This document shows, one piece after another, positions 35,380-46,296 of a DNA stretch of 64,000 nucleotides. Numbering within the stretch: position 1 is the first letter of the stretch; each line of letters starts with the position of its first letter. The notes beneath the pieces are model-generated. The model was not told where the DNA came from. It saw only the letters and a list, made by a program, of their open reading frames with translations, and ran no database searches. Location: the NCBI RefSeq assembly GCF_004803795.1, contig NZ_CP012543.1, forward strand, positions 1,178,001 to 1,242,000, written 5' to 3'. Made by a program: the position numbers and the translations under genes. Source of the stretch: Campylobacter rectus (GTDB lineage Bacteria > Campylobacterota > Campylobacteria > Campylobacterales > Campylobacteraceae).

Positions 35380-38300
35380 CTACATATCGGATGCGTTATC
35401 GTTTAGACTATCCTCATTCGTCTTGTTTGGGGCTCCCAGTAAAGCCAAAGGAGCGTTTTGCGCAGCCGGATAAGTTTTTCCAAACGCTTGATATATGGAC
35501 TCGGCTGTTACCGTCCAGTAGTCACTTATCTGAAATTTCTCTATTATGTAGTTTTTATCCGAAAAGAAGTTTTTAACCTCCAATACGTTCTTGTTTGAGC
35601 TATTTATCTTAGAGGTGCTTATCTTTAGATCTCTTCCGTTTGAGCTATAAAATACCCTTGATCCGGGATTTTTAAATATTACTTTATCATTTCCTCCCGT
35701 ATCTGTTATACTTACCATGCCGCCTTTATAGTTAAAGACATTATCTTCGCTTCCTCCGGTTAAAGAGCCGTTATCGCCATCGCCCGGGTTTGAGGGAGTA
35801 GGATCATCCGGAGTATCCGGAGTCTCAGGAGGGAATGCCTTGCCGAATTTCTCATATATGGACTGGGCCGTTATGCTCCAGTAGTCGTTTATGTCAAAGT
35901 TTTCTATTATGGAGTTTCTATTTACGAAGAAATTCTTGATCTCCAATACGTTCTTGTTTGAGCTATCTATCTTAGCCGTGCTTATCTTTAGATCTCTTCC
36001 GTTTGAGCTATAATACACCCTTGATTCTTGATCATTATCATCATCAAGCCTAAACACCACTCTATCGTCTCCTCCGTTATCGCTTATGGTTACTTTGCCT
36101 CCGGTGTAGGTGTAGACGTTATCTTTTTTATCCTTATCCGATAGGTTGTTGTTGCCGTTTGCGGAAGAAAGGTGAACGACGTTGATTTGTTTTAAAATGT
36201 ATTCTTGATCCTCAAAGCTATCATCTTGGCCGAATCCTATTCTATCTATAGCATAGTCTCCGCCTAGGAAGTGATTTTTGATTCTTACCGTTTGATTTGG
36301 ATCATTATTTATCGTCATTAGCAAGTCATCATTGTCTTTTTTATACAAGATGCTATTTTTTAATATACCATAGGCAAAAAATAACGTATCGTTTCCTCCA
36401 CCGGTATTGTCTATAGTGTCGTTACCGTCTCCCAAACGATACTCATAAGTGTCGTCGCCTTCTCCACCTATTAAGGTATCGTCTCCTTTACCGCCTAGTA
36501 TGATATCGTCTCCTTCCTTGCCATTGACTATATCATTTCCTCCTTTTGCCTTTATAGTCTCCCCCTCTAAACCCCCGTTTATAATATCGTCTGAATTAAA
36601 ACCGTATATCCTATTGCCGCGACCGGTTGAGTCTTTGTCTGCAAGAGCTATTTTTCTTATATCTTCGAGACTTAAAGACGAACCGTCGCTAAACTCTATA
36701 GCCTTAATTCCCTGAGAATTATCGTCGGCATCATCTATATTTTCGTAGAGCATATTTGAAATCTTAATCGAATCGTCGCTATTTTTAAATTTTATCATCA
36801 AATCGTCATAATCTCTAGTTATCAAAATATCGTCTTTAGTAATCCTTTCTTTAAATTTAACAATATCATTTCCATCTGCATATATCGTATCGTTTCCGTC
36901 ACCCTTACCGAATATATAAGTATCGGCGCCTTCTCCCCCAGATAAGCTATCATTTCCTTTGCCTCCTATCAATACATCGTCTCCCGCTATGCCGTGCATA
37001 CGATTATCCCGATCATCTCCATACAAGGTATCGTTTTCACTGCTGCCATCCAGTGTGCTATTTGAGGCATCTACGCAAAATACGCTATTATTTGAAGCTA
37101 TTTTTTTGATATTTTCGGAGTCAATGAATGAGCCGTCGGAAAATTCTATTTTACCGATGCTACCGGGGTAATCTTTACTAAATATATTATGGACGGTCAT
37201 AGAATCACCGGTTTGTTTTATAAGTATTCTTAAATCTTTATCATTTAGTTTTTGTATGGCTATATCGTCTTTAGAAATTCCCTCTTTTAGCTTTATCGTA
37301 TCTTTTTCATCGGAATATACCATATCATGGCCATCACCTTTACCGAATATATAGGTGTCTGACCCTTCTCGCCCCTCAAGGTTGTCATCGCCTGCACCGC
37401 CTTCTAGGATATCGTTACCCTCCTCTCCTATCAAGGTATCGTTTCCATCATCGCCGTAAAGAGTATCGTTACCGGCTTCTCCGTGTAGTTCGTCGCTACC
37501 TTTGCCGCCATACAAAGTATCGTTTCCGTTTCTTCCATAGATATGATTGTCTCCGTCTCCTCCCACTATGATATCGTCCGAATCAAAGCCGTAAATCACA
37601 CTATAGTTATTAGGGCTCATTAAGGTTTTTTGTTTGACCTCTTCAAAGCTCATATATGAGCCGTCATCGAATTCCAACCCCTTTATTCCACTAGAACCGT
37701 CTTCTTTGTTGAACATATTTTTTATAAATATATGATCCTTAGTATCTTTGATTTGTATCATAAGACTATCTTCCAGATTTGATGGTGTAATCCTTTTAAA
37801 TATTAGATCGTCCTTAGTTATGCCTGCCCTAAATTTGATAGTATCTTGTCCGTCAGCATATATAATAGTATCTTGACCGTCACCTCTGCCGAAGATATAA
37901 GTGTCTTCTCCTTCGCCGCCGTAAATGGTATCGTTACCGCTTCCGCCTTCTATGGTGTCGTTGCCATCACCGCCCCGAAGTTCGTCATCGCCATTACCTC
38001 CATATAAAGTGTCATTACCTTTGTCGCCGTAAAGCTTATCATCGCCATCGTTTCCGTAGATGGTATCGTCTCCGTTGCCGCCACTTATATCATCATTTCC
38101 CTTTCCGCCGTAAATAGTATCGTTACCCTCTTGTCCTCTTATATCGTTATCTTTTTCATTGCCGTATATGATATCGTCATAATAGGAACCGTAGTAAATT
38201 TGCGATTGATCATTTGGGCTTATTATTACAGGAGTAGCTTTGTGGATATCTGCTATACTCATAGAAGTTCCGTCGTCAAATGTTATCTTATTGATTCCAT

Positions 38301-41300
38301 CTTTATTGGTATAATATCTAAACATATCCTTTACGGTGATGGAGTTGTTACTACCCTTTATCTTTATCAAAAGATCATGCTTATTGTCTCCCGTTCTGGT
38401 AAATACGAGATCGTCTTTGTTGATACCGGCTTTAAATTTGATGGTATTGTTTCCGTCTGAGTCTATTAGCGTATCATTTCCATCATCTCTACCAAAGATA
38501 TAGGTATCGTCGCCTTCGCCTCCATAAAGAGTATCGTTACCGCTTCCGCCTTCTAGGATATCGTTGCCATCACCGCCTCTTAGCGTATCATCGCCTTCAC
38601 CGCCATAAAGCGTATCGTTACCTGCTTGTCCGCGTATATCATTGTCTTTTTCATTGCCATATATGGTATCGTCGTAAGGAGAACCGTAAATTTGCGATTG
38701 GTCATTTGGATTTGCTATTGCAGGGGTAGCTTTGTAGATATCTGCGATACTCATAGAAGTTCCATCGTCAAATGTTATCTTGTTGATTCCATATAAATTT
38801 CGCTCCATATCTTTAAACATATCCTTTACGGTTATGGAGTCATTACTACCCTTTATCTTTATCAAAAGATCGTGCTTATTGTCTCCCGTTCTGGTAAATA
38901 CGAGATCGTCTTTGTTGATACCGGCTTTAAATTTGATGGTATCGTTTCTGTTTGCTGTAAAATATGCCTCATCATATATGACATCATCCCCGTCACCTTT
39001 GCCAAAGATATACGTATCATCGCCTTTATGACCATATAAGATGTCATTGCCCTTTCCTCCCTCTAGGATATCGTTACCGTCCCCACCGTAAAGTTTATCG
39101 TTTCCCCCATTGCCTTTCAAGATGTCATCGGAATCAAATCCGTAAATGATATTATCGTTGTCATTGCCGATAAGGCTGGCTTTCTTCGCCTCATCACTAC
39201 TCAAAACGCTTCCATCGGCAAATTTAAAATCAAAAAAAGCTTTACTATGCATAAAGAATTCCGAAATCCTTATTTGTTCATTCGTATCTTTTATCTTAAT
39301 GATCAGATCTTTTAGATTATTATACGGCCTTATGAAATCAACTTCATTTTTGTTTATGTCTTTAAATACAAGAGTATTTTTCCCCCATAAGTCAAATATG
39401 GAATCGTTGCCGTCACCTTTGCTATATATGTAGGTATCATCTCCTTTCTCTCCTTGTAGTATATCGTTTCCTTTTTTGCCTTCTAAGGTGTCGTTTTGGC
39501 GATATCCCATTAAGTTGTTATCTTGGTCGTCTCCGATTATCTTAAGAGCTATGTTATGCCGATTTATGGTCGCTCCATTGGCAAATTTAAAATCAAAAAG
39601 AGTTTCATTTTGTTCAAAGAATTCCAAAATCCTTATTTGTTCATTCGTATCTTTTATCTTGATGATCAGATCTTTTAGATTATTATACGGTCTTATAAAA
39701 TCAACTTCATTTTTGTTTATGTCTTTAAATACAAGAGTGTTGCTTCCTTGTCGGTCATGGATAGTATCGTTGCCATCCCCTTTGTGATAGATGTAGGTAT
39801 CATTATCCTCTCCGCCATAAAGACTATCGTTTCCTTTACCGCCTTCTAAGATATCGTTGCCGCTACCACCGCCTAAAGCGTCGTCTCCTTCATCGCCGTA
39901 TAGTTTGTCATCGCCCTTTCCGCCATAAAGACTATCGTTTCCTTTTTTGCCTTCTAGTATGTCGTTTCCATGATATCCGTTTAGAATATTGTCATTGTCA
40001 TCCCCGATAAAGGTAAGGAGCAAATCGCTCGTACCGATAACGTTTCCATCTGAAAATTTGAAATTAAAATCACCGTTTTGCTCAAAAATGTTTTTTAAGG
40101 TTATGTATTCTTGCGTATCTTTTACAGTTATCAATAAATCATTGCCTTTGACGGAAAATTCTACCCCATCTTTATTTATATCTTTAAATTCCAGAGTATT
40201 TTTTCCTCGGTAGCTATATATTATGGTATCGTTGCCATCACCTTTGCTATAGACATAGGTATCATCCCCATCATTCCCGTAAAGACTATCGTTTCCTTTA
40301 CCTCCTATAAAGGTGTTTTCTCTAAAAAATCCATACAAGGTATTATCTTGATCGTCTCCGACTACCATAAGATTTATGTTAGAGCCATCTCTTATCGTTC
40401 CGTCCGAAAATTTAAAACGAAATGCCGCATAAGATGAGTAGGAAAGTATGTCGTTTATGGTTATAGTTTCTCCGGTATCTTTTATTTTAATAAGCAAATT
40501 TCTGTCTTGTTTGAAAAACTCTACGTCGTCATAGCTGAGATTTTTAAAGTAAAGGATATTTGCGCCTCCCCAGTCGCTTATCACGTCGTTGCCGTCGCCT
40601 TTGCTATAAATGTAGGTATCGTCTCCGTATTCGCCGTTTAATTTATCGTTTCCTTTGCCGCCCTCTATGGTATCATTGTTTTGATAACCGTATAAAATAT
40701 TGTCGCTCTCATCTCCGATTACCGTAAGACGTAAGTCCTGACTAGACATAGTAACCCCGTCTGCAAATTTAAAAGGTATTTGATTGACACTCTGCGAATA
40801 CCAACGTTTTATATTTATGCTATCTTGCGTTCCTTTTATTTTTATATTTAGTCCGCTACCGTCTTGATTAGAAAACTCAACCTCGTCTTTTCTTATATCT
40901 TCAAAGTAAATAGTGCTCTCGCCGCCGCTCTCGTATATGGTGTCGCTACCGTCGCCTTTATGATAGATATATGCGTTTTTGCCGTATCCACCGTGAAAGA
41001 CATCGTTTCCTTTGCCTCCTACAAATAAATTATGACTGCTTTTACCTCGGATGACGTCATCTCCGTCGGTACCGGATATATAATCGCTAAGAGCGAATAA
41101 AGCGAAATCATTGTTATTGCTTGCAAGCTTTTCGAGATTATTTTTAAAGCTATCCAGTAACTCCGATTTATATTGAGCCCCATCCCTTATGGTGCCGGTT
41201 AATACCGATAGTTCTTTATAATTCTTAGCATTATAGAGTTCTTTTAGTTTTGCATTGACTTTGCTAAAATCATAGTCGTATTTATTGGTATCGTCGTTAT

Positions 41301-44300
41301 AATACATATAAGTAGTATCAATCAGACCTTTATACTTGGTTTGAAGTTCGATATTGGCATATACGTAGTTTTTAAATTTACTCATAATGCCCATTATTAT
41401 ATCAGCAGCCGGTGAAGAAGGATTGGGATTATTTCCCCATTGTAAAAACTCCTTACCCGATATCTTTTCATATACTCCAAGCATCCTTGCATCTATGAAC
41501 TGTCCTCTGCTATCCTTATCTACTCCTTCCACTCCGGCCCATTTAAATAAAACATTATCCAGTTGCTTTGCTTTTTCTTCAAGGCTTAGACCCATATAGT
41601 CTTTGATCATATTTTCCAGTTCTAAGTTTTTGCTCATTGCATTTCTTAGATTATGCAAATTTCCAAATGCGGTTACTTCAGGTAAGGCTTTTATTCTCTC
41701 GGGGATATCGATGTTTGGTTGTTCGGTATATCTAAGATCAACCTTAAACCATACGTCATCGGCGGTAGTGGTGGTGTTATCGTTAAATGTAACGGTAGAG
41801 GTTTGTTTGATTAGATTGCCGTTGTTATCTATCTGTGTTTCTTTATAACGTAAATCTATGGATTTTATGTTATGTTCTTTTAAAGTCTTTAACTCTCCTT
41901 CTTCGGTTAAGCCGTTGGTGTTTAAATCTTGCCAAAGAAGTAGTTTATCAAAGTCTTTATCTTTTTCATCTATGATATTATCATTGTTAAAGTCAAATTC
42001 CTTTAAAGCCTCAAACCCGTTCTCAGCCGTTTTACCCGTATATCCGTAAGCTCCTACCGATACTGTTTTATCTCCAAACAGTTCGCTACCGTTATCTATC
42101 TTGCCGTTACCGTTTTTATCGTAAGCTAAGAATGCATCATCTTTACTTATCCATCCGGTAGCTTCTTTAAAGCCGTTGTTATCCATATCGAAATTTACGG
42201 CTCCGTTTAGTTTAGACGTAGTAGTACCGTCTTTGTTTAGGTCTATTATGATAGGATCATAACGCACGGGAGCGTTTTGCGGATCATTGGGATCTGTCGG
42301 GATATCAGAGTTATTTGGATTATTGGGATTTCTATCATCGTCTTTTATAGTGCCTCTTGCGCTACTTATTACTTCCGCCGTTAAGTCTGAGGACTCATCT
42401 ACAACACAAGCATTTACCACAAATGATCTGTTGCCTTGAGGATAGTTATCGTCTTCCCAGGTGAAGTTAAAGTCTTTGCTGATGTCTCTTTCTTTAAATT
42501 CTATAATACTCTTATCCCCTTTCATACTGGTTACTACTTCTACTTTAAGATATTCTCCTTTATCCAGCTTTCTGTTAAGAGACAGGGTAAAAGGAAGTCC
42601 CCTGTCTCCAAGAGATTCTTTTAACCAGTTAGCGCTTCCCTCTTTATTTGTTACGGATACTTCTATCTTACTGTTTGCCAGTTTTATACCCAGGGATTTG
42701 TCTTCTTTGCTAAATTCGTTTATAGTTATACTCTTATCTCCCTTTTGCACTATTAGGGTAGATTTACCTCCGCTTTCGTTTAGTCTATACTCTATCAAGC
42801 CGTCTTTACTTACGTATGCCTCTTTATCCTTATCGTATGTTCCGCCTTTAAGCTCAACTGTGTCAAACACTATCTTACCCTTACCATCGCTATCAAAGAT
42901 GATGTCTTTATCTCCTACGTAGTAGGTGTCAAAGCCGTCTCCGCCATATAGTAGGTCTTCTTTATCGTCATTGTCCGTATATATGGTATCCTTACCGTTT
43001 CCGCCGTAGATAGTATCTTTTCCTTCTCCTCCGTAGATTATATCGTCTCCGTCGTCATCGTTATCTTTACCGTTATTTACTCCGCCGTATACGGTATTCT
43101 CTCCTTTGGAACCTCTTAGGTCTATAGTATCGTTACCCGAGCCTGCTTCGATGTAGGCGCTACCTCCTACTATCTTTATGTTGTCGTCTCCGGCTAGGGA
43201 GTATACCCTTGTTTTTACATTATCGTCCAGCAGGGCTACGGCATCTTTGATAACATCGTTTTGATTGGTGCCGAATATAAATTGGTTTGTGATTTCATGG
43301 ATATACGGATTTGTATTATCGGATGTGCCATGATTTGATCCATCGGTAATTCCATGACTTACGCCGCTTTGCATATCGTAAAAATAACTACCTACATCCG
43401 TTACATTATGCATAAAGTGATCGAACATTTTTATTCTGTCTTGTATATAGTTATCGGAATACTCGTCTTTATACTTTTCAAGCTCTTTGTAGGCAGGAGA
43501 GTCTACGCCAGAGACTATGAAAGGGTTTAGGTGAACCAGGGCGTATAGGGCAGATATCGGGATGGAGGAATTTGGAAAAGTAGATTGGTTGAAACCATTA
43601 CTAAATATAAACTCTATACTAAATTTAGTATTATTTTTTTCAAAATCTATGGCTATGTCTATGATGTCTTTTTGCTCGGCATTATCGCCATTTACTATCT
43701 TGTTGATAGCGTTTAGTGTTTTATTGGCTATATGCTCTACACTCTTTTTGTTATCAAATATCTTTGAAGGTATTTGATAAAACCCGCTTAGATAGGCTGT
43801 TATATCTTTTTCATTAACTCCGTTTTTTATCATTTCGTCGTAGAAGTAGAGGATTTTGGTCATAGGAGCTATAAAGTGGGTTTCGCCAGAAACTTCTATT
43901 TCCTGTCCAGCGTTAAGTCCCGTTCCGGCTATTAAGCTAAGACCGTCTTTGGCTACCACGTCTGTTATCTTGGGGTTGTAAAAATTTTCTATACCCAAAG
44001 CATTCAATAATGTTCCTGGCAGCCCACCAATTCCAGGCGCATTGAATGTATAAGTATTATTAACTACTTCTGGATGTTTTAAAGTTAAAATTTGTGCCAA
44101 ATATCCGCCAAGGGAGTGTCCAACTACAGTAATTTTTTCATTGGGAGATATAATGCCTTGTACTATTAACCTATTGTAGTATCTCTCTAAATCAAGTTCT
44201 TGTAAATTTACACCCGCGAGAGCTAATTGGAGGTCGTTATATAAGTCACTTAAGCTATTTACACTTATTTCTACTTCTGTTCCTCTTATACCAAGTATCT

Positions 44301-44457
44301 TTTTATTATCAACACTCTTATAAAGAGTAGATTGAAATCCTATAAAATTAAAAGTATCTATTACCTCATAATTTTGAATTTTATCACCTATTTTTCTGCT
44401 ACTATATGCATCATTCGCAAGGTTTGCATATATCTTTAGTTTACTGAAGTCATTCAT
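35380..44457 (-). CDS. Giant RTX protein with lipase head and self-processing module
   Basis: A 3025-residue protein. Residues ~1-250 form a class-3 lipase-like hydrolase (VVGHSLGGYLAQ, Ser115; YTFNAPG). Then come a short RTX block (~440-520), a beta domain (~590-700), and a FrpC/ApxIVA-like self-processing module with Asp734-Pro735 (VRYDPIIIDLNKDG) and Ca-binding DKNGNGKIDNGSELFGD. Past ~1150 there are eleven modules of RTX nonapeptides plus a HCBP-related segment starting Y-[IVE]-[YF]-x3-DGxD. Two similar C-terminal units (YSSNGRDLKIST) end it. No Sec signal; type I secretion is expected. FrpC modules cleave the Asp-Pro bond with calcium and can link to other proteins; this activity is inferred here. 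It is preceded 11 bases upstream by a small membrane protein gene. It is the only RTX gene of this array with a normal C-terminus. Confidence 0.88.
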   Translation of the reverse strand: MNDFSKLKIYANLANDAYSSRKIGDKIQNYEVIDTFNFIGFQSTLYKSVDNKKILGIRGTEVEISVNSLSDLYNDLQLALAGVNLQELDLERYYNRLIVQGIISPNEKITVVGHSLGGYLAQILTLKHPEVVNNTYTFNAPGIGGLPGTLLNALGIENFYNPKITDVVAKDGLSLIAGTGLNAGQEIEVSGETHFIAPMTKILYFYDEMIKNGVNEKDITAYLSGFYQIPSKIFDNKKSVEHIANKTLNAINKIVNGDNAEQKDIIDIAIDFEKNNTKFSIEFIFSNGFNQSTFPNSSIPISALYALVHLNPFIVSGVDSPAYKELEKYKDEYSDNYIQDRIKMFDHFMHNVTDVGSYFYDMQSGVSHGITDGSNHGTSDNTNPYIHEITNQFIFGTNQNDVIKDAVALLDDNVKTRVYSLAGDDNIKIVGGSAYIEAGSGNDTIDLRGSKGENTVYGGVNNGKDNDDDGDDIIYGGEGKDTIYGGNGKDTIYTDNDDKEDLLYGGDGFDTYYVGDKDIIFDSDGKGKIVFDTVELKGGTYDKDKEAYVSKDGLIEYRLNESGGKSTLIVQKGDKSITINEFSKEDKSLGIKLANSKIEVSVTNKEGSANWLKESLGDRGLPFTLSLNRKLDKGEYLKVEVVTSMKGDKSIIEFKERDISKDFNFTWEDDNYPQGNRSFVVNACVVDESSDLTAEVISSARGTIKDDDRNPNNPNNSDIPTDPNDPQNAPVRYDPIIIDLNKDGTTTSKLNGAVNFDMDNNGFKEATGWISKDDAFLAYDKNGNGKIDNGSELFGDKTVSVGAYGYTGKTAENGFEALKEFDFNNDNIIDEKDKDFDKLLLWQDLNTNGLTEEGELKTLKEHNIKSIDLRYKETQIDNNGNLIKQTSTVTFNDNTTTTADDVWFKVDLRYTEQPNIDIPERIKALPEVTAFGNLHNLRNAMSKNLELENMIKDYMGLSLEEKAKQLDNVLFKWAGVEGVDKDSRGQFIDARMLGVYEKISGKEFLQWGNNPNPSSPAADIIMGIMSKFKNYVYANIELQTKYKGLIDTTYMYYNDDTNKYDYDFSKVNAKLKELYNAKNYKELSVLTGTIRDGAQYKSELLDSFKNNLEKLASNNNDFALFALSDYISGTDGDDVIRGKSSHNLFVGGKGNDVFHGGYGKNAYIYHKGDGSDTIYESGGESTIYFEDIRKDEVEFSNQDGSGLNIKIKGTQDSINIKRWYSQSVNQIPFKFADGVTMSSQDLRLTVIGDESDNILYGYQNNDTIEGGKGNDKLNGEYGDDTYIYSKGDGNDVISDWGGANILYFKNLSYDDVEFFKQDRNLLIKIKDTGETITINDILSYSSYAAFRFKFSDGTIRDGSNINLMVVGDDQDNTLYGFFRENTFIGGKGNDSLYGNDGDDTYVYSKGDGNDTIIYSYRGKNTLEFKDINKDGVEFSVKGNDLLITVKDTQEYITLKNIFEQNGDFNFKFSDGNVIGTSDLLLTFIGDDNDNILNGYHGNDILEGKKGNDSLYGGKGDDKLYGDEGDDALGGGSGNDILEGGKGNDSLYGGEDNDTYIYHKGDGNDTIHDRQGSNTLVFKDINKNEVDFIRPYNNLKDLIIKIKDTNEQIRILEFFEQNETLFDFKFANGATINRHNIALKIIGDDQDNNLMGYRQNDTLEGKKGNDILQGEKGDDTYIYSKGDGNDSIFDLWGKNTLVFKDINKNEVDFIRPYNNLKDLIIKIKDTNEQIRISEFFMHSKAFFDFKFADGSVLSSDEAKKASLIGNDNDNIIYGFDSDDILKGNGGNDKLYGGDGNDILEGGKGNDILYGHKGDDTYIFGKGDGDDVIYDEAYFTANRNDTIKFKAGINKDDLVFTRTGDNKHDLLIKIKGSNDSITVKDMFKDMERNLYGINKITFDDGTSMSIADIYKATPAIANPNDQSQIYGSPYDDTIYGNEKDNDIRGQAGNDTLYGGEGDDTLRGGDGNDILEGGSGNDTLYGGEGDDTYIFGRDDGNDTLIDSDGNNTIKFKAGINKDDLVFTRTGDNKHDLLIKIKGSNNSITVKDMFRYYTNKDGINKITFDDGTSMSIADIHKATPVIISPNDQSQIYYGSYYDDIIYGNEKDNDIRGQEGNDTIYGGKGNDDISGGNGDDTIYGNDGDDKLYGDKGNDTLYGGNGDDELRGGDGNDTIEGGSGNDTIYGGEGEDTYIFGRGDGQDTIIYADGQDTIKFRAGITKDDLIFKRITPSNLEDSLMIQIKDTKDHIFIKNMFNKEDGSSGIKGLEFDDGSYMSFEEVKQKTLMSPNNYSVIYGFDSDDIIVGGDGDNHIYGRNGNDTLYGGKGSDELHGEAGNDTLYGDDGNDTLIGEEGNDILEGGAGDDNLEGREGSDTYIFGKGDGHDMVYSDEKDTIKLKEGISKDDIAIQKLNDKDLRILIKQTGDSMTVHNIFSKDYPGSIGKIEFSDGSFIDSENIKKIASNNSVFCVDASNSTLDGSSENDTLYGDDRDNRMHGIAGDDVLIGGKGNDSLSGGEGADTYIFGKGDGNDTIYADGNDIVKFKERITKDDILITRDYDDLMIKFKNSDDSIKISNMLYENIDDADDNSQGIKAIEFSDGSSLSLEDIRKIALADKDSTGRGNRIYGFNSDDIINGGLEGETIKAKGGNDIVNGKEGDDIILGGKGDDTLIGGEGDDTYEYRLGDGNDTIDNTGGGNDTLFFAYGILKNSILYKKDNDDLLMTINNDPNQTVRIKNHFLGGDYAIDRIGFGQDDSFEDQEYILKQINVVHLSSANGNNNLSDKDKKDNVYTYTGGKVTISDNGGDDRVVFRLDDDNDQESRVYYSSNGRDLKISTAKIDSSNKNVLEIKNFFVNRNSIIENFDINDYWSITAQSIYEKFGKAFPPETPDTPDDPTPSNPGDGDNGSLTGGSEDNVFNYKGGMVSITDTGGNDKVIFKNPGSRVFYSSNGRDLKISTSKINSSNKNVLEVKNFFSDKNYIIEKFQISDYWTVTAESIYQAFGKTYPAAQNAPLALLGAPNKTNEDSLNDNASDM
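41538..42708. repeat. 1.17-kb near-identical block (copy 1)
   Basis: This block, coding the beta domain and self-processing module of the 3025-residue protein, recurs at 46353-47523 with a constant offset of 4815 and only a few differences near its ends. Its left part also recurs at 55754-56580 (offset 13424, reaching 43156 here) and, altered, near 59980-60420. Confidence 0.85.
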
Positions 44458-44468
44458 TTTATATCCTT

Positions 44469-45068
44469 TTATTTAAGTTTGTTTTTTAAAATTTGTTTTA
44501 TTTCAATATCACCTTTCTCTCCATCAAAACCACAACTTTTGCCACCATTTTTGCCCATAATAGCTTTATGTATTTCATTAAATACCATTCCATAAGGAAT
44601 ATAAATTTCATAGGCTTTTGCAACTAAATTATCCTTATTATCTAAAATATTATATTTATGATACCTTGAAATTTTGTTCGGCAATTTTTCATTGCTTGAT
44701 AAAATACGAAATTTCTCTACATCATGCTTAGTGTAATTGGTATCCAGAGCAACAATCCCATTATCTTTTTGAATATTACATTTGTATTGGTATGTTATAA
44801 AAAATCTAGCATCATCAAAATTTACAATAGCAAGAAACAGGACTACCCATGGTGTGAATTCCTTATCAAATTTGATATTTTTTCTATGAAATATTGATAA
44901 AAATATTGGCATAATAAACATTGGAAACATTAGCAATGCTGTTGAAATAATGACGCACGATAATATGGATATAAATTTAAGTGATTTATTTAAATTTGAC
45001 AAATAAATTTGATTTATCACTATTGCCCAAGCAAACGAAATTATAACAATTAAAATAAAAGCTAGCAT
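44469..45068 (-). CDS. Small membrane protein paired with the 3025-residue RTX protein
   Basis: A 199-residue protein with three N-terminal hydrophobic segments (ILIVIISFAWAIVIN; FISILSCVIISTALLMFPMF; FTPWVVLFLAIVN) and a soluble C-terminal part with one late Cys (SCGFDGEKGD). I recognise no family. Its start overlaps the end of a lipase-type RTX stub (45062-45154), and the giant RTX gene follows 11 bases after its stop. The C-terminal motif (LDNKDNLVAKAY) faintly resembles the 343/365-residue proteins of this array. Immunity or an accessory factor for the RTX protein is possible; both are inference. Confidence 0.6.
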   Translation of the reverse strand: MLAFILIVIISFAWAIVINQIYLSNLNKSLKFISILSCVIISTALLMFPMFIMPIFLSIFHRKNIKFDKEFTPWVVLFLAIVNFDDARFFITYQYKCNIQKDNGIVALDTNYTKHDVEKFRILSSNEKLPNKISRYHKYNILDNKDNLVAKAYEIYIPYGMVFNEIHKAIMGKNGGKSCGFDGEKGDIEIKQILKNKLK

Positions 45069-45154
45069 TTGATAATCTTTTGTAAAATCTTAAATCCCTT
45101 ATATCCAGCCCAAGCCAGCTCTGCATACATTTTTAGTGTCTCAAATTTTCTCAT
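45062..45154 (-). pseudogene. N-terminal stub of a lipase-type RTX gene
   Basis: A 30-codon frame whose product contains LKMYAELAWAGYKGF, like the start of the 865-residue RTX protein (LKIYSELAWAGYADF). It then stops at TAG. The ATG overlaps the stop of the 343-residue membrane gene (ATGA), and its end overlaps the 199-residue gene start. It is a remnant 5' end of an RTX gene, or a leader peptide that couples translation. Confidence 0.7.
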
Positions 45155-46182
45155 TTTCTATCCTTTCTAAAGAATTCCTCTATCATTTTTTGATTACATA
45201 CGTCTAAATACTTCTCTCTGCCGCTATCGCAAAAATCCGTACTCCCGGGATTGCCGCCATATGCCCTTATAATTTCACCCGCTATCCCCTGGTATCCAAT
45301 GCTCATATATACGTTATCTGCTAGAATTTTACCGGTATATCTATCTTCGATCACGGCACCGTAGTTAAAATCAATATATAACATATCTGTCAATACATTA
45401 GGTTTTATGTCGGGCTTTAGTTCTAAGAGATGATATAGATCTTCCGCTACGAGCTCGACAGACGCTATCTCATCTTCATTGATTTCTTTGCGAGCTACGC
45501 ATTTGTCTTTGTAGGTTTGCTTGAGATCTTTCATATTGTATTTTATGTAGCTTAATATTTTAGACGGTTTTATATCTATCGTCGAGGCATTTCTATCGTC
45601 AAGTAACGATTTTATCTCTCTGATTATTTTATCCTCGCTTTCATGATTTGATTGCAGTTGATTAAAAAATATATTTAATTCCTCATATGTTATCGGGATA
45701 CTCTTTAAAAAGCCTCTTGTGCTTAACTTGGCTGATAAAAAGCACTCTTTTGCAGTATAGTCATCCAGATAAATTCTAAAATATTTACCGTTCGTGGCGG
45801 GATTTTTACTTTTTTCTTTGTAGTCTATAAAATTTACGTAGCCGTTTATCAAAGATATGAAATTTGCATCGGTCGTATTTGCAGGGAAATTTAGCCAATT
45901 GGTTGGATCTATCAAAGGAAAAGCGCTTCTATTCCATTCGACTATTTCTCTTTCTCCTGCATAGTAAGCGTGTATGGCGGGCTTTTCGTGGACACTTATC
46001 TTGGCATATTTAAAATCATAATAGGCCATAATTGCTTTAAGTACGACAATATCCCCGAAAAACACCATAAACCAAGCAAAAAGCCAAAGCAGTTTGCGTT
46101 TGCCTTTGGGGGCGATTAAAGCGACAAAAAAGCTTACGATTAGAAAAATGAGTGCGATTAGAAGTGCTGCGGCGTCGTGCAT
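45151..46182 (-). CDS. Membrane protein, paired with a lipase-type RTX stub
   Basis: I choose ATG at 46182 (product MHDAAALL..., 343 residues) because AAAGGA lies 6-7 bases before it; a start at 46212 is possible but lacks such a site. Two N-terminal transmembrane helices (ALLIALIFLIVSFFVALIA; LLWLFAWFMVFFGDIVVL) are followed by a soluble domain. It is a clear paralogue of the 365-residue protein at 58008 (shared YAKI-x-V, YFR-[IV]-YLDD-x-[TS], GKILADN-[VI]-Y). Both genes are directly followed by the 5' end of a lipase-type RTX gene. Function unknown. Confidence 0.65.
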   Translation of the reverse strand: MHDAAALLIALIFLIVSFFVALIAPKGKRKLLWLFAWFMVFFGDIVVLKAIMAYYDFKYAKISVHEKPAIHAYYAGEREIVEWNRSAFPLIDPTNWLNFPANTTDANFISLINGYVNFIDYKEKSKNPATNGKYFRIYLDDYTAKECFLSAKLSTRGFLKSIPITYEELNIFFNQLQSNHESEDKIIREIKSLLDDRNASTIDIKPSKILSYIKYNMKDLKQTYKDKCVARKEINEDEIASVELVAEDLYHLLELKPDIKPNVLTDMLYIDFNYGAVIEDRYTGKILADNVYMSIGYQGIAGEIIRAYGGNPGSTDFCDSGREKYLDVCNQKMIEEFFRKDRK

Positions 46183-46292
46183 ATTTAATCCTTTAAAAAA
46201 ATACATATGCAAATTTATATAGCCTAAAGAACTTTTCCGAATAGTAGCATTCTACTCTTACATATTTTAAATTATTATTAAATTTAGAAAAA
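46180..46292. repeat. 113-bp cassette-boundary repeat (copy 1)
   Basis: The stretch containing ACATATGCAAATTTATATAG and GAATAGTAGCATTCTACTC recurs almost unchanged at 59330-59443. Both copies lie between a membrane-protein start and the broken 3' end of an RTX gene, so it marks a recombination boundary. Confidence 0.75.
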
Positions 46293-46296
46293 GACC

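Noticed and set aside
35391-43800. Many plus-strand frames opposite the giant RTX gene
   Set aside because: They are shadows of the RTX coding strand and recur identically wherever the RTX block is duplicated.
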